Below are positions 44,688 through 54,883 of a DNA stretch of 64,000 nt, one piece after another. Position numbers and translations under genes: made by a program. The notes beneath the pieces are model-generated. The model had not been told where the DNA came from, searched no databases, and worked only from the letters and a program-made list of their open reading frames with translations. Each line of letters starts with the position of its first letter. Position 1 is the stretch's first letter. Source of the DNA: Paraburkholderia acidisoli (GTDB lineage Bacteria > Pseudomonadota > Gammaproteobacteria > Burkholderiales > Burkholderiaceae); NCBI RefSeq assembly GCF_009789675.1, contig NZ_CP046916.1, forward strand, positions 1,189,747 through 1,253,746, written 5' to 3'.

Positions 44688-46715
44688 TCAGGACGCGCGG
44701 TACGCGGCCACGCCCTGCGGTTCTATGGTACGCGCGCCGATCACGAATGCCTCGTCGGGAATGTCCGCAGGCACGACGTGTTCGCGCGGGCCGTAGTTGA
44801 ACACCCACGTGATGCCACCGCGGCGGCTCGTGCGCACGGCGTCGCCGAGCGCGCGCGGGGCGAGACCCGCTTCGCGCGCGATGCGGGCGAACAGCGCCTC
44901 GGTCGTGGCGTCGTCGAACAGGCTCGCAAAGTAATGGGTCGCGCCGCTCTTCACGTACGCGGGATGGCCGTCGCCGAATGTCGCGCGTACTTCGGGCACC
45001 ACGTAGTCGCCGTGCGCCGTGTGGGCGCCCAGTTCGATCAGATCGCGCCAATGCCGCGCATGGCCTTCGTGCGTGCCGTTCGCGGCGCGTTTATCGTCAG
45101 CGACCCCATCGGCATCGAAGCGCACCGGCTCCGTCACGTTCGGCCGCATCGACTCCACGCGCCACACGCGCAACGGCAGCAGCGCGGCGAGCGGGCCCGG
45201 CGGCAGGTTGCCGGGAATCTGCAGGTCGACCGTCTTCGAACCCGTGCGCGGACCGATCACCACCTGCGCGCCCGAATCGGCGAGACGCTGTGCGAAATCG
45301 TCGGGGACGACCGGCAACGGCGGCACGACCACGAGTTGATAACCATCGAGCGGCGCATGCACCGGAACGATATCGACGTCGAACCCGAGCGCACGCAGCG
45401 CGGAATAGTATTCGACGGCAAAGCGCGGGTAATGAAAGTCCGCGCCTTGCGGATGAATCTCGAACAGCCACTTCGCCTCGTAGTCGAACACGAGCGCAAC
45501 CCGTGTCTTCACGTCGAAGTCGCCATCGCCCTGCGCCGCCAGCACCGCTTCGATTTCCTCGGCCACGCGCGCCGCTTCGGCCGCGCCGATATCGGGGCGA
45601 TTGTCGGGCGTATTGAGGCCCGCGTGCATCTGCTCCTGCGCGAACGGCGCCTGCCGCCAGCGGAAATACGACACGCAGCCCGCGCCATGCGCGAACGCTT
45701 CCCAGCTCCACAGGCGCACCATGCCGGGCAGCGGCGCCGGATTCCAGTGCGCCCAGTTCACGGGACCGGGCTGCTGCTCCATCACCCAGAACGGCAGCTT
45801 CGACATGCCGCGATACACGTCGTGATTGAACGAGGCGAAGTCGGGGTGACCCGTGCGCAGGAAGCGCGCTTTCACCTCGGGTGCATACCACTGCTCTTCG
45901 AGCGCGCCGAGCGGATAACTGTCCCACGTCGCGACGTCGAGATCGGCGGCCACCTTGTAGTGATCGAACTCCGTGAAAAGCTGCATGAAGTTGTGCGCGA
46001 TGGGCCGCCCCGGCGAATGCGCGCGCAGGATATCGACCTGCATGCGGTTGTAGCGCTGCACTTCGTCGGAAGCGAAGCGGCGATAGTCGAGCCGGTGCGA
46101 AGGATGCGCTTCAGTCACCGTGCCGATGGGCGCGTCGACTTCGTCGAAGCTGCGGTACTCCATGCTCCAGAACACCGTGCCCCATGCGGTATTCAGCGCG
46201 TCGATGCTGCCGTAACGCGCCTTGAGCCATGCCCGGAAGCGTTGCACGGCGGCGGCCGAATAACTGACCACGGTTTGATGGCAGCCGTATTCGTTATCGG
46301 TTTGCCAGTACGCCACCGCGGGGTGCTTGCCGTAGCGCGCGGCCACCGCCTCGCAAATCTTTTTCGATGCCTCGAAATACGACGGCGACGAAAAATCGTA
46401 ATGACGCCGCGAGCCGAACGCGCGCACTCGGCCATCGGCGCCCACCGGCAGAATGTCGGGATGCAGGTCGATCAGCCACTTCGGCGGCGTGGCCGTGGGC
46501 GTGCACATCACCACTTGCAGTCCCGCCGCGCCCAGCGTGTCGATCGCGCGATCGAGCCAGCCCCAGTCGTATTCGCCCGGCGTTGGCTCGATGCGGCTCC
46601 ACGCGAATTCGGCGATCCGCACCTGCTCGATGCCCAGCGCCTTCATGCGCGCGGCGTCGTCTTGCCACATCGCTTCGGGCCAATGCTCGGGGTAATAACA
46701 GACTCCAAGGCGCAT
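44688..46715 (-). CDS. Beta-galactosidase, glycoside hydrolase family 42
   Basis: 675-aa cytoplasmic enzyme hydrolysing terminal beta-galactose. N-terminus [18 protein letters not shown]; acid/base E142 in [13 protein letters not shown]; nucleophile E313 in [16 protein letters not shown]; a C-terminal trimerisation domain ([19 protein letters not shown]). There is no signal peptide, so the substrate must be imported by the linked ABC transporter. ATG 46715 follows GGAGAC. GH42 enzymes often prefer plant or oligosaccharide galactosides to lactose. Confidence 0.95.
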   Translation of the reverse strand: MRLGVCYYPEHWPEAMWQDDAARMKALGIEQVRIAEFAWSRIEPTPGEYDWGWLDRAIDTLGAAGLQVVMCTPTATPPKWLIDLHPDILPVGADGRVRAFGSRRHYDFSSPSYFEASKKICEAVAARYGKHPAVAYWQTDNEYGCHQTVVSYSAAAVQRFRAWLKARYGSIDALNTAWGTVFWSMEYRSFDEVDAPIGTVTEAHPSHRLDYRRFASDEVQRYNRMQVDILRAHSPGRPIAHNFMQLFTEFDHYKVAADLDVATWDSYPLGALEEQWYAPEVKARFLRTGHPDFASFNHDVYRGMSKLPFWVMEQQPGPVNWAHWNPAPLPGMVRLWSWEAFAHGAGCVSYFRWRQAPFAQEQMHAGLNTPDNRPDIGAAEAARVAEEIEAVLAAQGDGDFDVKTRVALVFDYEAKWLFEIHPQGADFHYPRFAVEYYSALRALGFDVDIVPVHAPLDGYQLVVVPPLPVVPDDFAQRLADSGAQVVIGPRTGSKTVDLQIPGNLPPGPLAALLPLRVWRVESMRPNVTEPVRFDADGVADDKRAANGTHEGHARHWRDLIELGAHTAHGDYVVPEVRATFGDGHPAYVKSGATHYFASLFDDATTEALFARIAREAGLAPRALGDAVRTSRRGGITWVFNYGPREHVVPADIPDEAFVIGARTIEPQGVAAYRAS

Positions 46716-46789
46716 GCCAGTGTCTCCGGTTTTCGTGTTTGTGTGTACGTTCGGGTCTTGCGTGGTTACCGTGCCTAAGCCGCGCACGC

Positions 46790-47959
46790 TCAAAGCGCAG
46801 GCTGGGCGGCGGCCACGAGCGGCGCGACGGCGAAACCGTCCTCCGCGAACAGATGGCACGCCGCTGCATTGGCCCGAAACTGCGCAGGCTCGCCGCTTTG
46901 CAGACGCGCGTCGCCGGGCGCCTTGGCGATGAGCGCAGCGCCGCCGGGCTGTTCGAGATGCACGTAGCTGTGCTCGCCGAGTTCTTCGATCAGCGTGACG
47001 GCCCGGCGAATTACCAGGGAATCCTGATGATCGAGCGATGCTGCTGGCGCCGCGCCTTGCAGTTCGAGATGCTCGGGCCGCACGCCCAGCGTGACGCTCG
47101 CGCCCACGGCAAGCCCGTCGCCCCGCACCGCGAGGCGCACGCTTTCGCCGCTGCCTTCGAGCGTGACGCTCACGCCATTCGCCTCGACGGCATGCACGCG
47201 CGCGGGCAGGAAGTTCATGCGCGGCGAACCGATGAAGCCGGCCACGAAGCGACTCGCGGGGCGGTGATACAACTCGAGCGGCGCGCCCACCTGCGCGATG
47301 CTGCCGTATCGTTCGGTATCCTGACCGCTATGCAGCAGCACGATCTTGTCGGCGAGCGTCATCGCCTCGATCTGATCGTGCGTGACGTACACCACGCTCG
47401 CCTGGGCGAATTGCCGGTGCAAACGCGCGATTTCGATACGGGTCTGGCCACGCAACGTGGCGTCGAGGTTCGAAAGCGGTTCGTCGAACAGAAACACGCC
47501 GGGCTCGCGCACGATCGCCCGGCCAATGGCCACGCGCTGGCGCTGGCCGCCCGAGAGCGCCTTGGGATGGCGGTCCAGCAGCGCTTCGAGTTGCAGCACG
47601 CGCGCCGCCTCGCGCACCTTGCGGTCGATGTCGGCTTTCGGCAGCTTCGCGAGCTTGAGACCGAACGCCATGTTCTCGTACACGGTCATGTGCGGAAACA
47701 GCGCGTAGCTCTGGAACACCATCGCCACGCCGCGCTGTGCCGCGCCCACGTCGTTCACGAGCTTGCCGCCGATCGAGACGTCGCCGTCGGTCACGTCTTC
47801 GAGACCCGCGATCAACCGCAGCAGCGTGGACTTGCCGCAACCCGAGGGGCCGAGAAACACGCAGAACTCGTTATTGCCGATTTCCAGATCGACGTTGCGA
47901 ATCACCGGCGGGTTGTCGCCGAATGCCTTCTGCACGCCGCGTAACGAAATACTCGCCAT
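46790..47959 (-). CDS. Sugar ABC transporter ATP-binding protein (UgpC/MsmK type)
   Basis: 389-aa ATPase, first gene of the galactoside operon. Walker [10 protein letters not shown] (37-45), Q-loop [11 protein letters not shown], signature [15 protein letters not shown], Walker [15 protein letters not shown]-loop [10 protein letters not shown], then a TOBE-like C-terminal domain ([14 protein letters not shown]). ATG 47959 follows GGAG. The Lac-type operator palindrome is 40 bp upstream. Confidence 0.95.
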   Translation of the reverse strand: MASISLRGVQKAFGDNPPVIRNVDLEIGNNEFCVFLGPSGCGKSTLLRLIAGLEDVTDGDVSIGGKLVNDVGAAQRGVAMVFQSYALFPHMTVYENMAFGLKLAKLPKADIDRKVREAARVLQLEALLDRHPKALSGGQRQRVAIGRAIVREPGVFLFDEPLSNLDATLRGQTRIEIARLHRQFAQASVVYVTHDQIEAMTLADKIVLLHSGQDTERYGSIAQVGAPLELYHRPASRFVAGFIGSPRMNFLPARVHAVEANGVSVTLEGSGESVRLAVRGDGLAVGASVTLGVRPEHLELQGAAPAASLDHQDSLVIRRAVTLIEELGEHSYVHLEQPGGAALIAKAPGDARLQSGEPAQFRANAAACHLFAEDGFAVAPLVAAAQPAL

Positions 47960-47998
47960 CGCTCCGGTCTCCATGTTCTAATCGCCACGACACGGAGA

Positions 47999-48010
47999 TT
48001 AAGCGCTTAA
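47999..48010. promoter_or_regulatory. LacI-family operator palindrome
   Basis: TTAAGCGCTTAA is a perfect 12-bp palindrome with the central CG typical of LacI/GalR operators, between the ABC ATPase start (47959) and the divergent lacI-type gene (48197). A second palindrome, TCGAATTCGA (48154-48163), lies just before the regulator gene. Confidence 0.75.
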
Positions 48011-48196
48011 CCAGCAGGCCTGAAAAAAACGATCGCGATGCGATCAGCCTGCTGCGTCTCCATGATCGTTCTGATTGTGCGGCTTATGGTGCAGCGTTCT
48101 GTCACGATCAGGCAAATGTTGAATGACCTTCCCACATTTTGAGATCAAGCTCGTCGAATTCGAGATATCGAAATGGGGATATCGATTACGGACCGC

Positions 48197-49213
48197 ATGG
48201 CCACCCTGAACGAAGTCGCGCAGCGCGCCGGCGTCACGCCCGCCACCGTCTCCAACGTGCTGCGCAATCGCGGCCGCGTGGGCGAAGCAACGCGCCAGCG
48301 CGTGCTCGAAGCCGTCGCGGCGCTCGGTTACCGGCCGCATCTACCGGCGCGCGCGCTCGCCGAAGGCCGCGCGCCCACCATCGCGTTGATGGTCTCGAGC
48401 ATCGCCAATCCGTTTTATCCGGAGTTCGCGCTCGCCGTGGAAAACGCGCTGCGGCGCAGCGGCCAGTTCCTCATCATCTGCAATACCGACGGCGACCCGC
48501 AAACGGGCCGTGCCTATCTCGACCAGATCGCCGGCACGCTCTCGGCGGGCGTGCTCGTCATGAACGCGAATCTCGATTTCGCCGACCTGCGGGCCACCGA
48601 GCGGCGCGGCGCGCCCGTGGTGCTGTGCATGTGGGAGCGGCCGCACGACCCGCCCGGGTTACCCTGCGTGGCCGTCGACTTCGGGCTCGCGGGCATGCTC
48701 GCGGCGCGGCATCTGCTCGAACTCGGGCATCGGCGCATTGGCGCGATCGTCGGCAGCAAGATCTCGGGCATTCACGCGGCGCGCTACGAAGGCTTCCTCG
48801 CGGCAATGAATGCGGCCGGGCTCGACGGCGCGCGCGCGCCCGTGCTCTACGCGCCGGACACCACGCAAGGCGGCTACGCGGCCACGCGCGAATTGCTGGC
48901 GCGGCATCCCGACCTCACCGCCGTCTTCACGACCAACGACCTGCCCGCGCTGGGCGCGATGCAGGCGGCCGCCGACCTCGGGTTGCCCGTGCCCGCGGCG
49001 CTCTCGGTAATCGGCATTACGGATATTCAGCTGGCGCGCGAGTCGCGCCCGGCGTTGACGACCGTGGCGGTGCCCACGGTGGAAGCGGCGGAACTGGCGG
49101 TGGCGTTGTTGCAGGAACTGGTCGAGCAGCCCGCGAAGGCGGCCGGGCGCGTGTGCGTGACCTCGGCGCCGGAGCTGGTGGTGCGCGGTTCGACGGCGCG
49201 GCCGCGAGCGTGA
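48197..49213 (+). CDS. LacI-family repressor of the galactoside operon
   Basis: 338-aa regulator. The HTH (MATLNEVAQRAGVTPATVSN, then VLRNRGRVGEATRQRVLEA) is followed by the hinge (LGYRPHLPARALAEGR) and a periplasmic-binding-like sensor domain (IALMVSSIANPFYPEFALAV, VFTTNDLPALGAM). ATG 48197 is chosen because the HTH begins there; an ATG 24 bp upstream is possible. Divergent from the transport operon. Confidence 0.93.
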   Translation: MATLNEVAQRAGVTPATVSNVLRNRGRVGEATRQRVLEAVAALGYRPHLPARALAEGRAPTIALMVSSIANPFYPEFALAVENALRRSGQFLIICNTDGDPQTGRAYLDQIAGTLSAGVLVMNANLDFADLRATERRGAPVVLCMWERPHDPPGLPCVAVDFGLAGMLAARHLLELGHRRIGAIVGSKISGIHAARYEGFLAAMNAAGLDGARAPVLYAPDTTQGGYAATRELLARHPDLTAVFTTNDLPALGAMQAAADLGLPVPAALSVIGITDIQLARESRPALTTVAVPTVEAAELAVALLQELVEQPAKAAGRVCVTSAPELVVRGSTARPRA

Positions 49214-49279
49214 GGCTGCGCCCGGGTGTGTGCCCGAGCGCCGTGGCGGCTACAGTCGCGATCTCCGCGCGAACAACGC

Positions 49280-50263
49280 TCAAGCGATGCCGTCGCGCAT
49301 CGCGTTGGTGTCCTGCGTCGAGCGCCACGCGGCGAAAGTGACGAGGCCGGAAGGCAAACCCGCGTCGCCAATGCGAGTCCAGCTCGTGAATGTGTCGTCG
49401 AGGCCGGGCACGGGTTCGGGCGTTGCGAATTCCACGCGCGACATGCCGGGCCGGTAAGCCTCGTTCGGCCAGTACACGGGCATGATGCGTCGCGCGGCCA
49501 TTTCTTCGCGCAACGCGGCCGGGCCGCCTTCGTCGGTGACCACGTCGCATTGCGCGGCCCAGTCGTGGCTGTCCCACGCGAGAAACACGCCGGCGCTGCC
49601 TTCGGCGTCGAACGTGAGCACCGCGTTCTGCTCGGGCCGCCAGTAGTATTCGACGATACGCTCGCGCTGCACGACCTCGTGCAACGCCTCGGCGACATGG
49701 CGGTTCGCGTAGATCGCGCCCACGTCATGCACGCCGATATGGCCGCGCCGCGCGCAGAACTTGCGCTTGGCGTCGGCGATCGCGCCGCTCAGCTTGCGCG
49801 GCATCTCGGGATCGGACTTCTTCACGTAAAAGTCGATCAGACCCGCGTTGAAGGCATCCACGGCGTGCGATTCGTTGGCCGTGGCCGTGAGCAGAATGCG
49901 TGCGCACGCAACGTCTTTGACTGCCGTGAGAAATTCGATGCCGTTCATCTCCGGCATTTCGTAGTCCACCACGATCGCGGCGATGTCGTTGAAGCGCGCC
50001 GTGTCGGTCATCACGTCCTGGCCGAGCGCGTTGCCCCCCTTCTTCTCGAACTCCGACCATGCCTCGCCCGAGGTGGGGTTGTGCACCCGTTGACGCGGCT
50101 CGTGCGAGCGCACATAACCCAGCGCCTCGGAGGCGTGCGTGAAATAGCGGTCGGTGCCCGCGCCGGGAAACAATCCGCGCAGCGCATAGAGAAAATCCGG
50201 ACTGTCGTCGAGAAACACGACGGACACGGGATGAAAGACCGGCTGTCTGACGATGGTACTCAT
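49280..50263 (-). CDS. Response regulator with an insert in the receiver domain
   Basis: 327-aa protein. The acidic pocket D19-D20 (VVFLDDSPDF), phospho-acceptor D100 (IAAIVVDYEMPEMNGIEFL), Thr (ILLTATANES) and Lys (DFYVKKSDPEM) are present, but the acceptor is ~40 residues later than usual because of an insert around 52-92 (HEPRQRVHNPTSGEAW). Residues ~165-327 are a C-terminal domain that I do not recognise and has no HTH, GGDEF, EAL or HD-GYP motif. It lies beside a hotdog thioesterase and a 7TM histidine kinase, the probable partner. Confidence 0.85.
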   Translation of the reverse strand: MSTIVRQPVFHPVSVVFLDDSPDFLYALRGLFPGAGTDRYFTHASEALGYVRSHEPRQRVHNPTSGEAWSEFEKKGGNALGQDVMTDTARFNDIAAIVVDYEMPEMNGIEFLTAVKDVACARILLTATANESHAVDAFNAGLIDFYVKKSDPEMPRKLSGAIADAKRKFCARRGHIGVHDVGAIYANRHVAEALHEVVQRERIVEYYWRPEQNAVLTFDAEGSAGVFLAWDSHDWAAQCDVVTDEGGPAALREEMAARRIMPVYWPNEAYRPGMSRVEFATPEPVPGLDDTFTSWTRIGDAGLPSGLVTFAAWRSTQDTNAMRDGIA

Positions 50264-50666
50264 AAATGTCTCGATAAGCGGGTGGCGCCCCTGGCGGGCC
50301 CGGCTTGCGGCCCTCCGGCGGCTCCGCGCCCGCGCGACCTCCTGCGGCCGCGGCGCGCCCTGCCGGGATACGTCGATTCAACGATGCAAAAGCGCTTCAC
50401 GCGCGACGATCAAGCACATTTGAGGCCCGCCGCGGGAAAACCCTTCGATTATGGGGCTTCACGGCGTAGCGCAGCAACTTTGCGGGCATGCCATGCGCAT
50501 ATTCCCTACGCGCAAACGTTATCGTATTTACCGCGCATAACTCAATTCGCCTATGTGGGCTATGCGGTATTTGGCGTGCGGGAACGCGAAGAGAATGCAG
50601 GCAGGTCGTCCCTTTTTACGACGACCCGCGCGGCTGCCGCCTGCAGCCTTCATCTGGAGTCAACTG
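50264..50666. other. Divergent intergenic region of the RR-thioesterase pair
   Basis: The left part is very GC-rich; the part near 50510-50570 is AT-richer and likely the thioesterase promoter. No gene or clear operator is seen. Confidence 0.35.
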
Positions 50667-51164
50667 ATGTACGCACGCGAATCCATTCCCGCCGTATTTT
50701 CCCGTGGCACCGCCGGCTTCACCGGCGAAATCATGGAAGCGACGCCGAGCAAGACGTTCCATCACGTCATCGACATCTATTTGAAGGACTCGAACGCTTT
50801 CATGAACACCTATTTCGCACGGTATTTCGAATGGCAGGGCATTTGCCGCGAGCGCTGGTTTCATGAGTGCATCCACAACAATCTGCTCGCCGCGGGCGGC
50901 GTGTTCGTGACCAAGCGCGCGCACCAGGAATATGTGCAGGAGACGTTCCCGTTCCAGCGCGTGGATTGCTACCTCAACACGTACCAGGTGCGCCAGTGCT
51001 CCGCGTACCTCGTATTCCGCTTTTGCGTGGACGGCCGCCCCGTCTCGCTCGGCTATCAGCAGATCCTGTTCGCGGGCACCGACAAGCGCATCCGCCGCTT
51101 TCCGCCCGGCATACTCGAACGCGTGAAGGAATATGAACTGATCCTGCCGGCGGGCTCGAACTAA
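50667..51164 (+). CDS. Hotdog-fold thioesterase, enediyne TebC/CalE7-like
   Basis: 165-aa single-domain hotdog protein. The central helix pattern DSNAFMNTYFARYFEWQGIC followed by RERW resembles the D.N..G...Y..Y..WQG..RE motif of enediyne-type thioesterases (TebC, CalE7), which release polyketide or fatty-acyl chains. Later strands: GYQQILFAGTDKRIRRFPPG. GGAG precedes ATG 50667. It sits between a response regulator and a 7TM histidine kinase, both on the other strand, instead of in a PKS cluster. Substrate unknown; a fatty-acyl thioester is the simplest guess. Confidence 0.8.
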   Translation: MYARESIPAVFSRGTAGFTGEIMEATPSKTFHHVIDIYLKDSNAFMNTYFARYFEWQGICRERWFHECIHNNLLAAGGVFVTKRAHQEYVQETFPFQRVDCYLNTYQVRQCSAYLVFRFCVDGRPVSLGYQQILFAGTDKRIRRFPPGILERVKEYELILPAGSN

Positions 51165-51193
51165 GCCGCCGCGCGCCTCGAAGCAGGTCGCAT

Positions 51194-52675
51194 TTATCCC
51201 GCGAAGTCCTGTCCCGCTGTCCAGCGGCGGGGCTTCGCCGGCGCCTCGTGCAACGCGCGGTCGGCGGCGGAACCGGGCTCCGGCAGGCAGATCGTGAAGG
51301 TCGTGCGCATGTGGGGCACCGACTCGCAGGCGATCGTGCCGCCCAGCGCCTCGGCCACGCGGCGGCAGAATGTGAGACCCATGCCCGCGCCGCGCCCGTG
51401 CGACTTGGTCGAGTAGAACGGGTCGAAGATGCGCGGCAGGATTTCGGCGTCGATGCCGGGGCCGTTGTCGGAGAAACGCAGCACGCAATAGCCGTTTTCA
51501 CGGCTCGCGGCGATCTCCACGCGGCCTTTTGCGGCGCGCCGGTTGTCGCCGCCAGGCGCGCCTTCGAGCGAATAGAGCGCGTTCTTCAACAGATTGAACA
51601 GCATGAACACGACGAGCGAATCGGACCCGGAAAAGCTCAACAGCGGGTCGATGGGCGCGACCTCCACGCGCTCGCGCTCACCCGGCCGGAACGGAAAGCG
51701 CTCCAGTGCCGCGTTCACGCACGAACGCACCGGGTAGCTCTCGAAGCTGCGCCGGTCGAGCCGGTCGAGCGTGAACGACGCGAGCGACATCTCCACCACG
51801 GTGCTGGTGCTGTCCACCTGCCGCCGGATCGAGGTGGCGAGCGACGAGAGGCGCTCCGATTGCCCCGGATACAGCCCGTCGACGCATAACTGATGCTGCA
51901 CGGCCAGCTGATAGCCGCGCATGAGTTCGGGCAGCACGTTGCCGATCTCCTCCGCATGCATGCCGATCGCGGCAAGCGGCGTGGCCACTTCGTGCGCGAC
52001 CGTCGCCGCGATCAGATACGGACGCATCAGGCCGAAGCGCACGATCGTCACGGCGAGAATGCCGAGGCTGACGGCGATGAACACCGCGCCCACGGGATAA
52101 AACGCCACGCCGTAATTCACGGCGTAATCGCTCGCCGCCACCGAATAGAGACACAGGCTCAGGAGGCACAGATCGAGCAGCCGGCGCCGGTCGTGCGCCG
52201 GGCTCTGGCGGCGCGCGGCGATCAGCAGCCAGGCGCTGCGGCAGGTCAAGAGCACCGTTTGCAGCACGTGCACCGGATGCAGCAGGCCCGCCCTGGGGTA
52301 ACGGCCGAAGAAGAACGTGCCGTAGCCGTCGACGACCTTGTCGGTCATCAGCAGCAGCGCCGCGAGCGCGAGGCTCAGCGCATACGAGAGCATGAGCGGC
52401 ACGCGCTCGCCGCGCCGCCCGCTCACCTCGATCATGAAGTGGTAGACCGTGGTTGGCAGAAACAGGATGAACAGATACCCAAGCTTGACGAGCGCGGCCG
52501 CCAGTTCGGGATCGGGCGTCTGGAACAGGAAAGCCCATGTGCCCTGCCAGATGAAGGTGGTCGCGCACATCAGGGCGAACGGCACCGAAAGGCGCGTGAA
52601 GCCTTCGGTCAGCAGCACATACACGCCGAATCCGAGGAACTGCGCGGACACGAACGCAGGCAGGATCGAATACAT
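51194..52675 (-). CDS. Histidine kinase with seven-helix membrane sensor
   Basis: 493-aa kinase. About seven hydrophobic helices fill residues 1-215 (for example FALMCATTFIWQGTWAFLF, YLFILFLPTTVYHFMI, MLSYALSLALAALLLM, VGAVFIAVSLGILAVTIV), the 7TMR-HisK/LqsS-CqsS style of sensor with almost no periplasmic domain. H228 in TVAHEVATPLAAIGMHAEEI is the phospho-site; the ATPase part has LLKNALYSLEGAP, FSDNGPGIDAEILPRIFDPF and GRGAGMGLTFCRRVAEALGG. Convergent with the thioesterase (29 bp), same strand as the response regulator. Such sensors often detect membrane-soluble signals. Confidence 0.9.
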   Translation of the reverse strand: MYSILPAFVSAQFLGFGVYVLLTEGFTRLSVPFALMCATTFIWQGTWAFLFQTPDPELAAALVKLGYLFILFLPTTVYHFMIEVSGRRGERVPLMLSYALSLALAALLLMTDKVVDGYGTFFFGRYPRAGLLHPVHVLQTVLLTCRSAWLLIAARRQSPAHDRRRLLDLCLLSLCLYSVAASDYAVNYGVAFYPVGAVFIAVSLGILAVTIVRFGLMRPYLIAATVAHEVATPLAAIGMHAEEIGNVLPELMRGYQLAVQHQLCVDGLYPGQSERLSSLATSIRRQVDSTSTVVEMSLASFTLDRLDRRSFESYPVRSCVNAALERFPFRPGERERVEVAPIDPLLSFSGSDSLVVFMLFNLLKNALYSLEGAPGGDNRRAAKGRVEIAASRENGYCVLRFSDNGPGIDAEILPRIFDPFYSTKSHGRGAGMGLTFCRRVAEALGGTIACESVPHMRTTFTICLPEPGSAADRALHEAPAKPRRWTAGQDFAG

Positions 52676-52881
52676 GATTGATCGCGTGGTTTTTGTTGTT
52701 CTGCGGCGTGAGGCCGTGGCGAGGTTCGCAAGCGCGCGCCGGTCGAATCGAATGCCGCGATTATCGCCGCGAACGGCGCGCCGTGGCGAAAAAATGACGC
52801 ACTGCGGCGCACTTGATGCCGCGCGCGTATTGATGCTTCACGCGTGCTTCATTTACACGCCGCGCGAATGCCGCTTCCCGT

Positions 52882-53886
52882 TCACGCCGATACGGCCGCA
52901 CCCTCGCGCACGAAGCGCCGCCGGTATTCGGCCGGCGTCACGCCCACGTGCTTGAGAAAGGCGCGCCGCAAGGTGTCCGCATTGGCGAAACCGCAGCGTG
53001 TGGCCACGCGTTTGGGCGCCTCGGCCTCGGTTTCGAGCAGGTCGCGCGCCGCGGCCACCCGCACCGTCTCGACCCACGCGGCCGGCGTCACGCCCACTTC
53101 CGACTGAAACAGCCGTGCGAAGTGGCGCGGACTCAAGCCCACGCGCGCGGCCAGTTCGCCCACGCGGTGGCTCTGCGCGGGGTTCGCGGCCACCCAGCGC
53201 TGTACTTCCTGCAACGCCGAGCGCCCCGCTGGCCGCGTCTCGCCCATGCGGCTGAACTGCAACTGGCCGCCGGGACGTTTGAAGAACATCACGAGCTGGC
53301 TTGCCACGCGCATGGCCAGTTCGCGGCCCAGGTCCTCTTCCACGAGCGCCAGTGCGAGGTCGAGCCCGGCCGTGACGCCCGCCGCCGTGCGCAGCTTGCC
53401 GTCGCGCACGTAGAGCGAATCGGCTTCGATCGTCACACCGGGGCACGCCAGCGCGAGCGCGTCCACGGCGGACCAGTGGGTGGTGAGGCGGCGCTTGTGG
53501 AGCAGACCGCTCGCGGCGAGCGCGAACGCGCCCGTGCACACCGAGCCGAAGCGGCGGCTGCGTGCGGCTTGCGCGCGCAGCCATTCGCGCACGCGCGGCG
53601 ACAGTTGCGCCGTGGCGGCGTCGGGGGCGCCCGCGACCAGCAAGGTGTCGATGCGATCCTCTGGCGCGTCCGACGACCCCGAGGAGTTTGGCGCACCGGC
53701 CACGGCGTCGGCGAGCAGGCGCACCCCGGAGGAGCTGCGGATCGGGCCCGCGCGCGTTGCGATCACGCGCAGGTCGTAGACGAGCCGGCCCGCCTCGATG
53801 TTGGCTTGCGCGAACACGTCGAGCGGACCGCTCACGTCGAGCAGTTGAACGCCGGGCAAGGCAAGAATAGCGACGATTCGGGCCAT
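52882..53886 (-). CDS. GlxA-type AraC-family regulator
   Basis: 334-aa regulator. The N-terminal DJ-1/PfpI-like domain (residues 1-190) starts RIVAILALPGVQLLDVSGPL and has the elbow cysteine in RRFGSVCTGAFALAASGLL; the C-terminal AraC HTH has VGELAARVGLSPRHFARLFQ and ATRCGFANADTLRRAFLKHV, VTPAEYRRRF. ATG 53886 starts the conserved domain. Divergent from an HD-domain hydrolase (215 bp gap) that it may control. Confidence 0.93.
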   Translation of the reverse strand: MARIVAILALPGVQLLDVSGPLDVFAQANIEAGRLVYDLRVIATRAGPIRSSSGVRLLADAVAGAPNSSGSSDAPEDRIDTLLVAGAPDAATAQLSPRVREWLRAQAARSRRFGSVCTGAFALAASGLLHKRRLTTHWSAVDALALACPGVTIEADSLYVRDGKLRTAAGVTAGLDLALALVEEDLGRELAMRVASQLVMFFKRPGGQLQFSRMGETRPAGRSALQEVQRWVAANPAQSHRVGELAARVGLSPRHFARLFQSEVGVTPAAWVETVRVAAARDLLETEAEAPKRVATRCGFANADTLRRAFLKHVGVTPAEYRRRFVREGAAVSA

Positions 53887-54101
53887 GATATGCAGACGAA
53901 AATGCGCCGGAGCGCGAACGGAACGCCAGGAAAAGCAGCGAGTTTGCCACGCTGAAACCGCCTCCCAATGCCGGTGTTCCGCCGATCTCGCGCCTGTGTC
54001 CGATAAGCGCGCGAAATGGCAGAAAATGACGGTTTGCGTCGATTGAGGACAATGGTCGCACAATCCAGAATGAAAGCCAACCCAACCGAAGGAGTCACAC
54101 C

Positions 54102-54743
54102 ATGGCTTTCGATCTCTCCGGCGTCGCCATTCCCGACAGCCGCCTCGCGCGTGAAATCACCGAACTCGTGCGCGATACCGAGTCGCCGTTGCTGTTCCAT
54201 CATTCGAGCCGCGTCTATTACTTCGGCGCGCTCGCGGGCCACAAGCGCGGCCTCAAGTTCGACCGCGAACTGCTCTACGCGGGCGCCATGTTTCATGACA
54301 TGGGCCTCATGCACTCGCATAGCAGCGAGCACGAGCGTTTCGAGGTGGACGGCGCGAACGCCGCGCGCGACTTCCTGCGCGGCCACGGCATTTCGCAGCA
54401 CGACATCGACCTCGTGTGGACCGCCATTGCGCTGCACACCACGCCGGGCATTCCGCAGCACATGCATCCGGTGATCGCGCTCGTGACGGCAGGCGTGGAA
54501 ATGGACGTGCTGGGCCTCACGTATCAGCAGTACAGCGACGCCGAACGCGAGGCCGTGGTGCATGCGCACCCGCGCAGCGAGCACTTCAAGGAAGACATCA
54601 TCCAGGCGTTCTACAACGGCATCCAGCACAAGCCCGACACCACCTTCGGCAATGTCAAGGCCGACGTGCTCGCCGACAAGGACCCGCACTTCCACGCAGG
54701 CAACTTCTGCAGCGTGATCCGCCACTCGGCATGGCGCGCTTGA
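54102..54743 (+). CDS. HD-domain hydrolase, cyanamide hydratase-like
   Basis: 213-aa metal-dependent HD protein. Metal ligands: His33/34 in SPLLFHHSSRVYYFG, H65-D66 in GAMFHDMGLMHSHSSEHERF. The pattern YYFGALAGHKRGLKFDRELL is shared with the cyanamide hydratase (Ddi2-like) group of HD proteins, which act on small nitrile-like compounds. GGAG precedes the ATG. Family is clear, substrate is not. Confidence 0.85.
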   Translation: MAFDLSGVAIPDSRLAREITELVRDTESPLLFHHSSRVYYFGALAGHKRGLKFDRELLYAGAMFHDMGLMHSHSSEHERFEVDGANAARDFLRGHGISQHDIDLVWTAIALHTTPGIPQHMHPVIALVTAGVEMDVLGLTYQQYSDAEREAVVHAHPRSEHFKEDIIQAFYNGIQHKPDTTFGNVKADVLADKDPHFHAGNFCSVIRHSAWRA

Positions 54744-54883
54744 CGGGGCGCTGGCGCGCAGAAGGCGCCCGGTTTCACGCGGCGCGGTGCGGTGTGGCCA
54801 TGCCGATGGCAAGCGCGCCAGGCGCGGCCGCGTGAACCCGCCGCGCCGCCCCTCGAGCGATATCCACGCCGACGCGAGCGGGG

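Noticed and set aside
42312..46778. A 1488-codon open frame on the plus strand
   Set aside because: It is antisense to the binding protein, beta-galactosidase and permease genes, is Arg/His/Val-rich and has no domain; long antisense frames are expected in DNA with this codon bias.
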